Source of the DNA: Sapria himalayana
Lineage: Eukaryota > Streptophyta > Magnoliopsida > Malpighiales > Rafflesiaceae
Direction: 5' to 3'
NCBI GenBank assembly: GCA_029783825.1
Contig: JAREIK010000722.1
Span: 62,001-126,000 of the forward strand
DNA length: 64,000 nucleotides
This document shows positions 35,570 to 46,250 of the stretch, one piece after another. The translations under genes were made by a program, and so were the position numbers. Below the pieces are notes generated by a model. That model was given only the letters and a program-made list of their open reading frames with translations. It searched no databases and had not been told where the DNA came from. The stretch's first letter is position 1; every line of letters starts with the position of its first letter.

Positions 35570-37693
35570 TCAATCGTCAAGCGGCATATCATGAGAATCA
35601 TCAGCCGCAACATCAAGATCAGTATCATATGGGTCATCATCATCGGCAATCAGCTCCTCCGTCATCGTAGTGGATGTGGATGCGACTGCAGTGTCTGTCA
35701 CAGTCCCAGCTTCAGCACGATCACTGATGCTAAATCTCGATTCCTCTCAATCCTTCAAACATGCCAAGGCCTCAACCATATATGGACGTAATCTCGATCT
35801 TCTATCCGAAATCACGTTCACTGCAACAGAAAAAGCAGACTCCGATGCTACGCTCGACACCAGAGGAGTCAGTAGATCCCGTGCCATCCTAGATAGCACG
35901 GGATAGGCGGACTCATATGATTTCCACCACTGTAATAAATCAAGATTCTTATTGTCAGAAGGTGATAGGATTGAGCAGTAATCGGTATCTAAGTACCGAG
36001 ACAGCTCGCTCCTATGTGAAGGTCCACCCCTACGTTTCCCCCTCGCTAGGTTAATGGAATAATCGTCATCTCCGAACAAGGTATCAGTGTCCGTACTCAC
36101 AGTCTCACCACCACCACCACCATACCTAGTATCGTAGTATGTGAACAGGTCTGTCAACTTCTCGTAAATGAACACTTCAGGTGGCTCTTCCAGGTTCATG
36201 CACAAAGAAATGAAAGTCAGGGTGTTTTCAACCCCTTCCACCTTAGCCCTAGGGTCCATGCATGTTGCGAGGGAATAAAGAGATGGAATGGTGGACCAGT
36301 ACTTCAGGTACTTGGTCTCCATCTCTGCAACCATATGGCTAAGCGTCGGGTCCGCTCGATACTTCCTAAAGATGCTACTAGTGTTGCATATGCAACGAAG
36401 TGCAATGCAAGTGGTGGGCGTATAAACAGACGAACACATGTTCGTCGTGTCATAAAATATCTTCAGGAATTTCATAAATGAAATTCTTGAAACCCAGTCA
36501 GTGTCGTCAATAATAAGTTCATCACTCTTACTATTGACGTAGTCGGATATCATGTGTTCGTATCCAACACATGATTCCAACATCAGGTACGTGTAATTCC
36601 AACGATGTCTCACATCTGATTAGAATTTCTTCTTCTTAAGATTCACAGACAAACATAGATTACCAAACTCTTGTAGTCTGCGAGGAGTGCGAATATACTT
36701 GAGTGCATTGCGTATATTTTCCAACGCGGGGGAACACACCTTCATACCCGCTTGAATTATCAGGTTAATCACATGACACATGCATCTGACATGAAAGATC
36801 TCTCCTAAAGGTGCGTCTCTAATATTCCTAACAAACATATTGATCGCTACTTCATTATTCGCAGCATTATCGAAAGTGACACTAAAAATTTTATTTTGAA
36901 TTTTATATTCCCTAAATATTTTCATCATACACTCAAAAATGGCCGGGCCATCATGAGGATGAAGAATCTCAGTGAATCCTAATATTTTTTTATTGATTGT
37001 CCAGTTAGAATCTACATAATAACTCGTGAGACATGCATAAGAAGAATCATCGTGACATGTCCATATATCGGACGTCACGGACACCACTCCACTAAATGCC
37101 AAAAATTCCTTAATTATTTTTTGTTTTTCTAACTTATATATCTTTAGTATGTCACTCCTAGATGTGGACCCAGGAATCCTACGATAGGATGACTGAAAAT
37201 AAGTCTGCATGATGCGCACTACCCTCGGATCTTCCGAAAATCTGATCGGAAAACCCATCAATGTGATGAGCCTGGCCATGCCGTCCCTACCCAACTCGCT
37301 GGAGTATACGAAGGAAGTAAACTTTGAGACTGAACTCGATCCAGTCTCAAAAAATGTAGTGCCAAGTTGGGTTTGCCTAGGATCTAAGGGTCCATGTTTT
37401 TTGGAGCATATTTCAGCATGCCTCTTGAGGTGCCCAGTCCCACATGTACTCTTGCATGTTAAAAGTCTCATACAATATTTGCACTGTGCCATTTCAAGTT
37501 CCTCACCCCTAACATCTACTTGTGTTATGATTTTAAAATGTGTCCAAACTACAGAAGTCCTCCTAGTTTTCTGTTTTTTAGAACTTTGGGCTGAGACGAC
37601 AGGAGAAACAAAAGTTTCAGGAGCCACAAACGTCTGTGTAACACTAACATTTTCATTTTCCAAATTTAAATACGTGTTAGGTGTATTTGTCAT
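35570..37693 (-). pseudogene. hAT transposase with BED finger and hAT C-terminal domain, two in-frame stops
   Basis: One reading frame of 708 codons (37693 down to TGA at 35572-35570) is open apart from TAA at 36622-36620 (codon 358) and TGA at 35749-35747 (codon 649). There are no frameshifts. Domains: BED zinc finger with CKYC and HLKRHAEIC (about residues 70-100); the RNase H-like catalytic core with SDIWT (first Asp, about 215) and FDNAANN (second Asp, about 280); RCMCHVINLI, the conserved C..H; and a C-terminal hAT dimerisation region (LLQWWKSYESAYPVLSRMAR, then VASESAFS with the likely catalytic Glu, then RSRLRPYMVEAL). An acidic tail (ADDDDPYDTD) ends the protein. Length is normal for plant hAT transposases. 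The second stop replaces the usual Trp codon after CLKD (TGG to TGA). It would bind the element ends and move the element. Confidence 0.92.
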
Positions 37694-38160
37694 TTTTTAT
37701 TTTTCGTAAGTTTTTCTAGAGAGAGAAGGTTTAGAGAGAGAAAGTACAAAAAAACGTAAAATATATTACCCTGTAAAAGCAATGAGGTCACTCATGTGCA
37801 AGGTGCACCGCAGCCCGCTGGAAGTTCTGATGTTCAAAACTCAAGTTGAGTTTCAGGAAAATCCAAGCCTAAATTAAAATCACGAGGGCCGAGAGAGAGA
37901 TGCACGGTTTATGTGAGAGTGAGAAAATATTGAGAGGTTTTATGTTTTTGAAAAACATAAATGTTATAGAAAGGGGGGTAGATTTTATAGGCTAAATAAA
38001 GTTTTTTTTTATTAAAAAAAATATTTTTTTATTATTTTTTTAAATTTTTTTAATATATTTAAGGGGCAGAATCACGAGGACCGTTGGATTCTGCCCCCTA
38101 GCCTTTGGAGGTGAATCCAAGGGCTGAAAATTGCTCAAGTTTGAATTTTTTTTTTTGCCG
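37694..38160. promoter_or_regulatory. leader and promoter region of the hAT transposase
   Basis: The gene reads leftward from 37693, so its promoter and leader must lie here or in the GC-rich right end. The stretch has GAGAGAGAAA purine runs (37713-37745, 37895-37930) that would be CT-rich in the transcript sense. No clear TATA box position can be fixed. Confidence 0.35.
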
Positions 38161-38202
38161 TTGGAAATGCTCGGATCGGACTCGGGAGTCGGGTTTTGGC
38201 AG

Positions 38203-38248
38203 AAAAGACCGCGGGTCGGGTCTGTTCGGACCCGACCCGCGGTCTTTT
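38203..38248. other. perfect 20-bp-arm hairpin in the right end of the hAT element
   Basis: Arms 38203-38222 and 38229-38248 are exact inverted copies (core GACCGCGGGTCGGGTC) with a 6-base loop. The short copies keep the same hairpin in the same relative place: 34398-34409 with 34416-34427, and 32844-32859 with 32866-32881 (the last with a damaged right arm). Conservation across copies suggests a role in transposition or mere inheritance from a common parent. Confidence 0.85.
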
Positions 38249-38544
38249 TACCGGGGAGGGGGCCTGGATGGGTCACAACTCACGCCACGGCACGCGTGGC
38301 ACGCCGCCAGTGCCATGCGTGCCTGCGTGAACCGGCACGGGATGGACCCGTGCCGGCGTGCCGTGCCAAGGCACGAGCCGTGCCGGGCCAGGCACGGCAC
38401 GGCACGTGATTTTCCTTACCCGGGCACGACACGGGCCCGGGCACGGTTTAAGAACGTGCCGGGCCGGCCCAGGCCCGGCCGAACCGTGCCGTGCCTCGTG
38501 CCGGGCCGGGCCGGCCCGACATGTTTGACACCTCTAGAATGGGT

Positions 38545-39580
38545 CTACCAGTGGAAAAAATTGATTGTTGTTTAAATGGATGTATGTTATATTGGGGTGG
38601 CGATAGTGATTTAATTAGCTTTAAGTTTTGTGATCATCCTCGATTTAAGAAGACACCTCGTGTTGTAGATACGTGATAAAAATTGAAGGTTATCTTTAAA
38701 ACTATGTATTATTTTTTATTAATTCATCGATTACAGAGACTATATGCATCAAATGCTACAGCAAATGATATGAGGTGGTATTATGAGCATGAGGTTGAAG
38801 AAGGGGTAATGCACCATCGATTAGATTCACTTGCTTGGAAGCATTTTAATTATATACATCAAGATTTTGTAGCAGAAAGTCAAAATGTGAGATTGGGTCT
38901 CTATACTGATGGATTTCAGCCATTTGGGTAATATAGACAATAGTATTCAACATGGTTAGTGATAGTGACACCTTATAACTTGCCTCCATGGTTGTGTATG
39001 AAGGAGCAATATATTTTTTTGTCAATATTGGTTCTAGAGCCAAAAAATTTGAAAGACATGCTGGATGTTTTTTTTACAACCTCTTATTGTAGAGTTAATC
39101 ATTTGTGGGATGTTGGCATGAATACATATGATATCTCAAAGAAGCAAAGTTTCATTATGAGGGTAGCCCTTATATGGATGGTAAGTGACTTTCCTACATA
39201 TTCAATGTTGTTTGGATGGAGTACTACAGAACGATTCACATGCCCGTATTACATGACAAATTCTAATGTATTTACCCTCAAATTTAGTGGTAAACAGTCA
39301 TGGTTTGATAACCATTATAAGTTTCTACCTACGAATCATCCATTTCGAAGAAATAGAACTGCATTTCGAAAAAATAAAACTATGATGACAGCTGCACCAG
39401 TAGTTCATTCTTGAGATAATATTATGACAGAGATACAGAGTTTAGGTTTGAAGAATGTAACTGAAAAAGATGCTACTGAAAGTAATGGACCAATAGGCAG
39501 AATATTTGGCTAAAGGAAACGTAGTATATTTTGGGACTTGCCATATTGGAAGTCCAATTTAATTCATCATAATTAGATGT
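38545..39580 (+). pseudogene. CACTA TNP2 transposase, central part
   Basis: Right after the hAT duplication the TNP2 protein resumes with MGLPVEKIDCCLNGCMLYWGGD and CDHPRFKKTPR. It continues as LQRLYASNATANDMRWYYEHE and VRLGLYTDGFQPFG (38683-38931), then VIVTPYNLPPWLCMKEQYIF (38959 on). A third piece has LWDVGMNTYDISKKQ, MVSDFPTYSMLFGWST, CPYYM and GKQSWFDNHYKFLP...HPFRRNRTAFRK (39105-39410). The IFWDLPYWKSNL motif follows at 39520-39560 after GYKRKRS-like sequence. These are the conserved landmarks of the Transposase_21 (TNP2) family. Frames change at about 38676, 38935 and 39415, so the copy is dead. It joins directly to the DUF4218 part. Confidence 0.85.
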
Positions 39581-39581
39581 A

Positions 39582-40810
39582 ATGCATATTGAAAAAAAAA
39601 ATATGTTTGACAATGTTTTAAACACTGTCCTTAATGTAGACGGTAAAACAAAAGATAATGTAAAATCAAGACAAGAGCTAAATGATTACTATCAACATCC
39701 TAAATTGAAACTGAATGAGGCAGCAGAAAAATTTTCTAAAGCTTGCTACACACTTGATAAGAAGGCAAGACAATTATTGTGTGAATGGGTTAAAAATTTG
39801 AAATTTCCTGATGGATATGTGTCAAATATGGGTAGATGCATGGATATGAAGAATCTTAAGTTATTTGGAATGAAAAGTCATGACAATCATGTATTTATGC
39901 AGAGATTAATGCCAATTGCATTCCATGAATTACTTTCCCTAAGTATTTGGAAGGTCCTTACAGAACATAGTTTTTTTTTCAAACAGCTAACTACAACCAC
40001 AATCAAAATAGATGACATGGTGAGGCTGGAGAATGACATTTCACTTATTATTTGTAAGCTTGAACGGATATTCCCACTGAGTTTTTTTGACTCAATGGAG
40101 CATTTTCTGGTCCATTTGGTATATGAAGCAAGGATAGCATGGCCGGTGCAATACAGGTGAATGTATTCTTTTGAGAGGTAAATACATATAATTTACTGTG
40201 TTTTATTATTTCATACATAAAGTAATATTATAATTTAATATAATTGAAACCTAACATTGTGGTTGTAAGTATCTTCGTAAGTTAAAATTGAATGTTAGAA
40301 ACAAGGAAAAAGTTGAAGGTCCAATTTGTAATGTATATTTAGTAGAAGAAACATCATCATTTTGTTCTTATTATTTTGAGGATCATGTCAATACAAAGAA
40401 TAGAAATGTGCCGCGAAATGATGGTCATCTGATGGTAGAAGATGATTTTGTGGACAAACTATCTATCTTCAAGTACCCTGAAAGAGCATTTGGAAGACCA
40501 ATGAAAAGATGTATGACAGATGAAGAGTACAAAGCAACTCGGAGCTACGTTTTACTTAATTGTGAGGAGGTTGCACCATATATTGAGTATGTATACCCAA
40601 AATGGTTGCATATTTAATCATAGTTTAATTTTATCTTTAATAGGAATTATTAAAAATTGATATACATTTTTCTCTTTTTATATTTGTGTAGTATTTATGT
40701 TGAGCAGTTAAAATATAGGCAACCAGCAATTTTCAGTAATGATATCGATTATATGCTAGAATCTGAATTTGTGAATTGGTTAAAAAAATTATGTGAGAAT
40801 TATTAAATTT
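39582..40810 (+). pseudogene. CACTA transposase DUF4218 region with probable introns
   Basis: The frame 39582-40160 carries the DUF4218 domain: LLCEWVKNLKFPDGYVSNMGRC, MKSHDNHVFMQRLMPIAFHELL and MVRLENDISLIICKLERIFPLSFFDSMEHFLVHL, ending just before a GTGAAT splice-donor-like site. It continues at 40288-40617 with VRNKEKVEGPICNVYLVEETSSFCSYYF and VPRNDG. Near 40690-40780 a further piece reads IYVEQLKYRQPAI...LESEFVNWLKK. Gaps at about 40161-40270 and 40618-40690 are AT-rich and end in TGTAG or similar, so are likely introns. This region is among the least damaged of the element; 39582-40160 has no stop. Confidence 0.8.
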
Positions 40811-41046
40811 TGAATTTTTGAATTATTTAATTTATTAGTATCTTTTATTTGTTAATATCATTTTTTTAATTTATGTCACATGTAATTCTTCCTTCAAATG
40901 GTGATTCAAATATTTTCATTTAGAATCTAAGTAAAGGCCCGTTTAGAAATGCGACAAACTATCCTGAGTATTTTGTTAATGAATATAAATTTCACACAAT
41001 AATGAATATGTGACAAACTATTGAGCATTGTTCTTTTAAAATAACA

Positions 41047-41634
41047 ATGAATAGCAGTGTATGCATTAAAGGCCAAGGTTATAGTGCAGATGAGATTGAT
41101 TATTATGGTCAACTCAAAGAAGTTATTGAGTTGGAGTATCCTAGACTCAAAAATAATATGTTTGTATTATTTAAGTGTGAGTGGTTTGATCCTACACGAA
41201 ATATGGGCACAAAGATTCATTCGGATTATAAGCTAGTGGATGTTAACTATAAACGTAGGTATAATCGATATGAGTCATTTATTATGGTAGTTCAAGCCCC
41301 TCAAGTATATTATTATACATATCTGAATTTATCTCGTGATAAGAGAGATTGGTGCGTGATTTGCAAAATCAAAGCTCGATCAAAATTTGAAGTACCAACA
41401 TCGCAACAAAGAAGTGAAGACTTAGATATTGCACCGGCATTCCAGAAAGATGACATAAATAATATTGAGCCTATAAATGTAGATGAAGATCTAAAAAATT
41501 TATGTGACTCAAATGGTGGCATATTAGAAATTAAAGATGATCAATTTCTATCTGAAGATGAGTTCGAACTTCTATCAGAATCATACAAAATATCAGAAGA
41601 TCCATTGGAGGATGACAGTGATGTCGATAATTAA
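41047..41634 (+). pseudogene. CACTA transposase DUF4216 exon, open reading frame intact
   Basis: A single open frame of 195 codons holds a complete DUF4216 domain: YYGQLKEVIELEYP, VLFKCEWFDPTRNMG, then MVVQAPQVYYYTYLNLSRDKRDWCVICKIKAR. A strongly acidic tail follows (SEDEFELLSESYKISEDPLEDDSDVDN). DUF4216 is the C-terminal module of plant CACTA transposases; its role is not known in detail. The exon continues the gene from 40810. The Met at the start is probably internal, because the preceding 40930-41046 reads RNATNYPEYFVNEYKFHT-like sequence, the usual start of the domain, with a stop. Classed as pseudogene because the rest of the gene is broken. Confidence 0.8.
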
Positions 41635-41774
41635 ATTGTTATAATTTTATTATAATATTAAACTATCAAAGACTGTTTATATTTTGTTGAAATCTATCTG
41701 TGTGCTTTATTCGAAAATGCATGCTTGTTCATCATATCTCTAATATTGGTTATATGTTTTATTTTGTACACTAG

Positions 41775-41935
41775 ATGATGCCTAAAGGACGTGGCCGTGG
41801 TGGAGGTGGACGTGAAGAAATGAACCAAATTCATCTAGTATGTTACATCATGCTGCAGAATCAATACCATCCCATTGCCACCATATCCAGACTTCAACAT
41901 CACAATCACCATCTTTATTTCTATCACCATAAGTC
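41775..41935 (+). pseudogene. 5' end of second CACTA gene (TNPA-like), truncated
   Basis: MMPKGRGRGGGGREEMNQ begins about 140 bp after the DUF4216 stop, preceded by an ACTAG splice-like site. A glycine/arginine-rich start of this type opens the second gene of many plant CACTA elements, whose product binds the subterminal repeats. After about 50 codons the sequence turns into the R repeat (from about 41935), so the gene and the right end of the CACTA element are lost here. Confidence 0.55.
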
Positions 41936-43270
41936 GTGTGTATTTTGTATGCTTGTGGAACCACTAGGGAGTGTAAAATTCACCCCTAGGATTTTTAGTT
42001 TCCATGACTTTTGCTTGTTGTATGAGGGGGATAGGGAAGAAATGTTCTCGAAAATTTTGTATCTTACACTTTTATATTTGGGCAGCATTGCATTACTTTG
42101 GGTAGGATGTCATGATTTTTATAGGAAAGTTATAACTTTAGTCTTCATCTCTTTAGCTTGAGGTTGCAGCTCTAGAAAGTAGTCACGACTCCTTGCATAT
42201 CATGAACTTTTTATAAATAGCAACCACAATGACTTGGGCCTATTCTAAATGTAAAACAAAGTCAGGGCACTAGTAATGATCTTGACTTGGGCCTAATCTC
42301 TCTATAACACAAAGTTATAGATGAGGGCTATGCCACTATGAAGTTGTCTTGGAATGGAGATGACTTCTCATATTATTATATAGTCATGGTACTGTATGGC
42401 GGTCAAGGCATAGGTAATTACTCTTTCTTGATGTATATGTCGATATGGTACTATGAAGTGGCTATGGTGCAAAATTAACCCTTCATATCTCTTAAGTATC
42501 CATGGCATTGTGATTATGAGTGGTCATTGCACTAGTGTTTTTTTTCTTGTTTAACATATTTTTGTGGTCATGTTAAGGTGTGCTATTGGCACTTAGCTTA
42601 TGCATACAAGTCATAATTATGCCTTCCAATGAGGATAAAGGTCATAGCCTTTGGAAATGGTCATGCTCAAGTAATTCCTATGTAATATTTAATATCCCAA
42701 AAGTCATGGTTTTGAATGATTGTTCTAGCTTTGGCATGAGTAGTGATGACTCTGTAATTTTTTGTAGCTCAAAAGAAGCAGCTTTGTAAACACTATCATG
42801 GCTCTGACTTTAGATTATCAAGCTATATAAAGATAAAGTCATGACAATACAAAATTGGCCAAGAGCTTGAGCAATAGTGAAGTACTTGGTTGCTAAGATG
42901 AAAAATTAATATTATAGTCATTTAAATTTTTTTAGCTAAGTATGTTTATGACATTTTAAAAATATCATAGCTATAAGAATGTGTCACATAATGAAAAATT
43001 AAGTATGCTAATGAGTTGGTAGGGTCGTGACATATAAGAATTTTTTCTTCTCATTTAGGTAGAGTTTTAGTCAAGAATATATGCTAAAACTACATAAGAC
43101 TTATTGATCAATCTCATCTACTAAATACCTTCAAAAACTTATTGATTTCAAGATTATTCTTCAAAGCTATCCAAAGTACCAAAAATTATGAAATCGATAC
43201 ATATTAGCATTATTTCCACATCTATACATCATTATTAACCATCAAAATAGACAATAATATTTAGTAATTT
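41936..43270. repeat. R repeat copy, same orientation as 10566-17740
   Basis: The order of phrases matches the first R copy: TTAGCTTGAGGTTGCAGCTC (42156 on; compare 10897), ATTATTATATAGTCATGG (42371; compare 11190), then GGCATGAGTAGTGATGACTC and AGCTCAAAAGAAGCA (42730-42780; compare 16110-16160), then AATGAGTTGGTAGGGTC (43011; compare 16384). The copy ends in an inverted junction with the next one near 43270. No genes; short frames are chance. Confidence 0.7.
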
Positions 43271-46250
43271 GATTACTAAATATGGTGCAAAACAAAAAAC
43301 TTATATTTTGTGATGGAATACTTTGAAGATGCACTGAATTTAATTGGGAAAAAACAAGAGATGCTTTTTAGTATTTTGGCAAAGATATTGGATGAGTTAT
43401 ATACATATAAGAGAGATTTAGAAAGCTCATCTACTTCTCTACCACTATTTGAACACTCAATGTTAGATTTTACCTTTAAGAAGTATAATTCTAAAGGAAA
43501 ATTGTATTTACCTTTTCCATCACTACCTTGATATGTATTTTTATTATTTACTCATATATTATGATGTTGTATCCATTATGTGGAACTTATTTGAGATGTT
43601 TAATTGTTGTTGTTTTTTTTTTGAGGGGGAAGTTATTATTCAAGGATGAGCAATTATTTTAGTATGTGAGTTTGTTTGGAATTTAAACAAGCAAATATTC
43701 ATAGATATTTTAGTACTTTATGATGTTGTGTAGGCATAACATGAGAGAATTTATGGATTGATTTCATGACTTTTGAGTCATGACAAGTTTTGATAAAAAG
43801 TCATGAAATCTATAGATTTTTGGAGATATTTATTGGAGGGGTAGAATAAAAAGTCTTGCTTAGTTTCCACGTTCATTCTTGGTCAAACCTCTATCTAATT
43901 GATCATAGAAATTATTTGTTTCCATGACCTACCAGCAAATCTTTTCATTATGTGATACATTCTTTGTGGTTATAATATTATCATGTAGTCCTAGCCATGC
44001 ATATCTCATAAAATTTTAAAGCTATGACTTTAATCTAATATCACATCAACCAAATATCTCATTGGTGTTCAAGATCATGACCAAGTCTAAGTGTTATGAC
44101 TTTATCTTTAATATAGTTAAGTAGTCTCGAGGCAAAATCAAGACCTTTTTATAAAGTAATGACTTTTGAGCTATATAAAGTTATAAATATAAAATTACTC
44201 GATGTAAAGGCATTGAAATTATTTAGAGTAGTGAATTTTGGAACACTAAATATTATAGAAGAGATTACTTGAGTATAACTATTTTTCTAAGGCCAAGACT
44301 CTTGTCATTAAAGAAAAGCAAAGACATGACTTATATGCTTGAGCTAATTTTCAGAGCTGTAGCATTATTGTAGCATTATGGCAACATGATATATGAGAGA
44401 AAAGAAACCAGTGTTATTGCCACCCAAAATATCAGAGACACTCGAAGAGATATGAAGAAAAACTTTTATGTCATGGTCAATTCCCATACCATAGTACCAT
44501 GGCCACATATTACACAAGACCTTCTTAGTGTCACAGCTATATAATAATCAAGAAGGACCAATAAAAGATTGTGGTATTATCAGAGTATCATTGTCATATA
44601 TCAATATGAGAAGCCCTTCACCATATCATGGCCATTTTCCAACTTCTCGATCCATTATTAAATATAAGAAGTCAAATGCATAAAGTTGCAACCACATCAT
44701 AATGTTGTGACTTTGTGTTACAAAGACATTAGGCCCAAGTCATGTTCATAATAATGCAAAAGTAGATGGCTGAAATTATGAAGGCTGAAATTATTACTTT
44801 CTTCTAAAAGTCACGACTTTCTACTTATAGTAATGTAAAATCATATGAGTATAAAAGTATAAGAAAAAGAAATTCAGAATTCTATCTCTCTCATTGTTTT
44901 TTCACTCTTTCAACAAAACAAGCAAAGACATTGCAACTATCAAAACTTAGGAATGAATTTCATGCTTCCTATGGGCTCCACAAGCAATCAAGGGAAGTGA
45001 GACTTAGTACAATCCTCAAAGTTTGGGAATGTGGTTATCAAACCCTCAACTCTTAGGTAGATTCAAAATTGTTTACCAAAATAGCATGAGTCTAAGATTT
45101 TTGTAAATTAAAAATATGTGATGTGACATTAGTTTTATATATTAATAAATGTATTTGATTTTTTTGAGTTATTGATATTGATGGATAGTGTTTAAATAGA
45201 ACTTGAACTAGGATTTCAATTATTTATATGTTTGTGCAAGATTATCATAGGGAATGATGATAGATAAACCATGAGGCTTACTCATGCATATGATAGGAAT
45301 GAAATAATAGCCCTTTTGATTATGATGTATGATATAAACCTATACATTAAAACCTAAAATTTGGCTATGTTAATCATCATGAGTATGGTGGTTATAAAGC
45401 TAAAGTGAAAATATTTTTCCATGTCAATCCATTATACACATCTTTAAAAAACTAAAATTTTGATTAGGATAGATATTATAAATAATATATTCCTAAGGGC
45501 TTCACCTTTGTGGGAGTCAGATTATCATCAAGAAAGAGGATGATAGGTAATCCTTAGGATATGTGTGCGTATGTGTTGACTTGCAAGGTGGTAAAGCCTC
45601 TGCAAGTTGTTTTTGCTTGTATAGTTCCCACCAGTGAAACTTGAGAGAAGTATATATTAATTGTGTGAGGATGATGCTTATAAAGTTGAAAGTATAAATA
45701 CTTATAAATCATATCATTTTTTTGGTTTTTATGATACTTGAGGCCAGAGAATAAATGTATACGTACGAAAAAAACTATCAAGGGAAGTTGATGAAGTTGC
45801 TTAAAAAGACAGAATTACGAATGACTCTTAAGCATATATGAATTATTGTCTCATTGATGATATACCATGGGGATAACTATGAGGTGACAACCATTGGGAT
45901 AGGCTCAATGATGACAACCACCTTCTATACCATTAGAACAATGAGTCATTGTATAATACTTTAACCTTCATTCTATATCCAATACAATATAAGTTGAGAA
46001 ACTTAAATATCATTACATAGATTAAATGAATAAACTCATGGGTATAAGATTGTCTAATAATCTGAATATCTATTTTAGTAAAAATAAGTTGTCTCACTGT
46101 TGAATAACCAAACTATTGATATAATTCTTGTGGAATCTATATCTAGATGAAAATTTGCTTACTAATTGTATAATCTATGAACTTGTGTATCTCTGTTGAT
46201 GAGATATTTTTGTTAAGAGCTTTTGTGATATCACCTAACTGATAAAATTA
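43271..46250. repeat. inverted R and X repeat copy
   Basis: 43271-45060 is R in reverse orientation (AATTGGGAAAAAACAAGAG at 43334 against 16880; GGACCAATAAAAG at 44564 against 11166). 45061-46250 is X, whose first part (45250-45830) is parallel to 7595-9400 and whose end (46080-46250) is the complement of 9430-9600. With the preceding copy it forms a large inverted repeat with arms of more than 1 kb. The frame at 43310-43531 and the one at 45554-45781 are not supported as genes. Confidence 0.65.

Larger units (their letters stand above)
34860..38544 (-). mobile_element. nearly complete hAT element with transposase (34868-38536)
   Basis: The 3669-bp element starts TAGAGGTGTCAAACGGGCC at 34868 and ends CATGTTTGACACCTCTA at 38536, with 14-bp perfect inverted ends and perfect 8-bp duplications GAATGGGT (34860-34867 and 38537-38544). 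Both ends are GC-rich with many GGCACGG/CCGTGCC repeats (34870-35095 and 38250-38530), likely transposase-binding sites. A minus-strand transposase gene fills the middle. It is inserted in the plus-strand CACTA TNP2 gene. It is the natural autonomous partner of the copies at 32634 and 34201, but the transposase frame carries two stop codons. Confidence 0.95.

Noticed and set aside
38203..38248. Hairpin followed by T run, as in a bacterial intrinsic terminator
   Set aside because: The context is a plant hAT element and the hairpin is not at the end of a gene in either direction; reported as a transposon feature instead.
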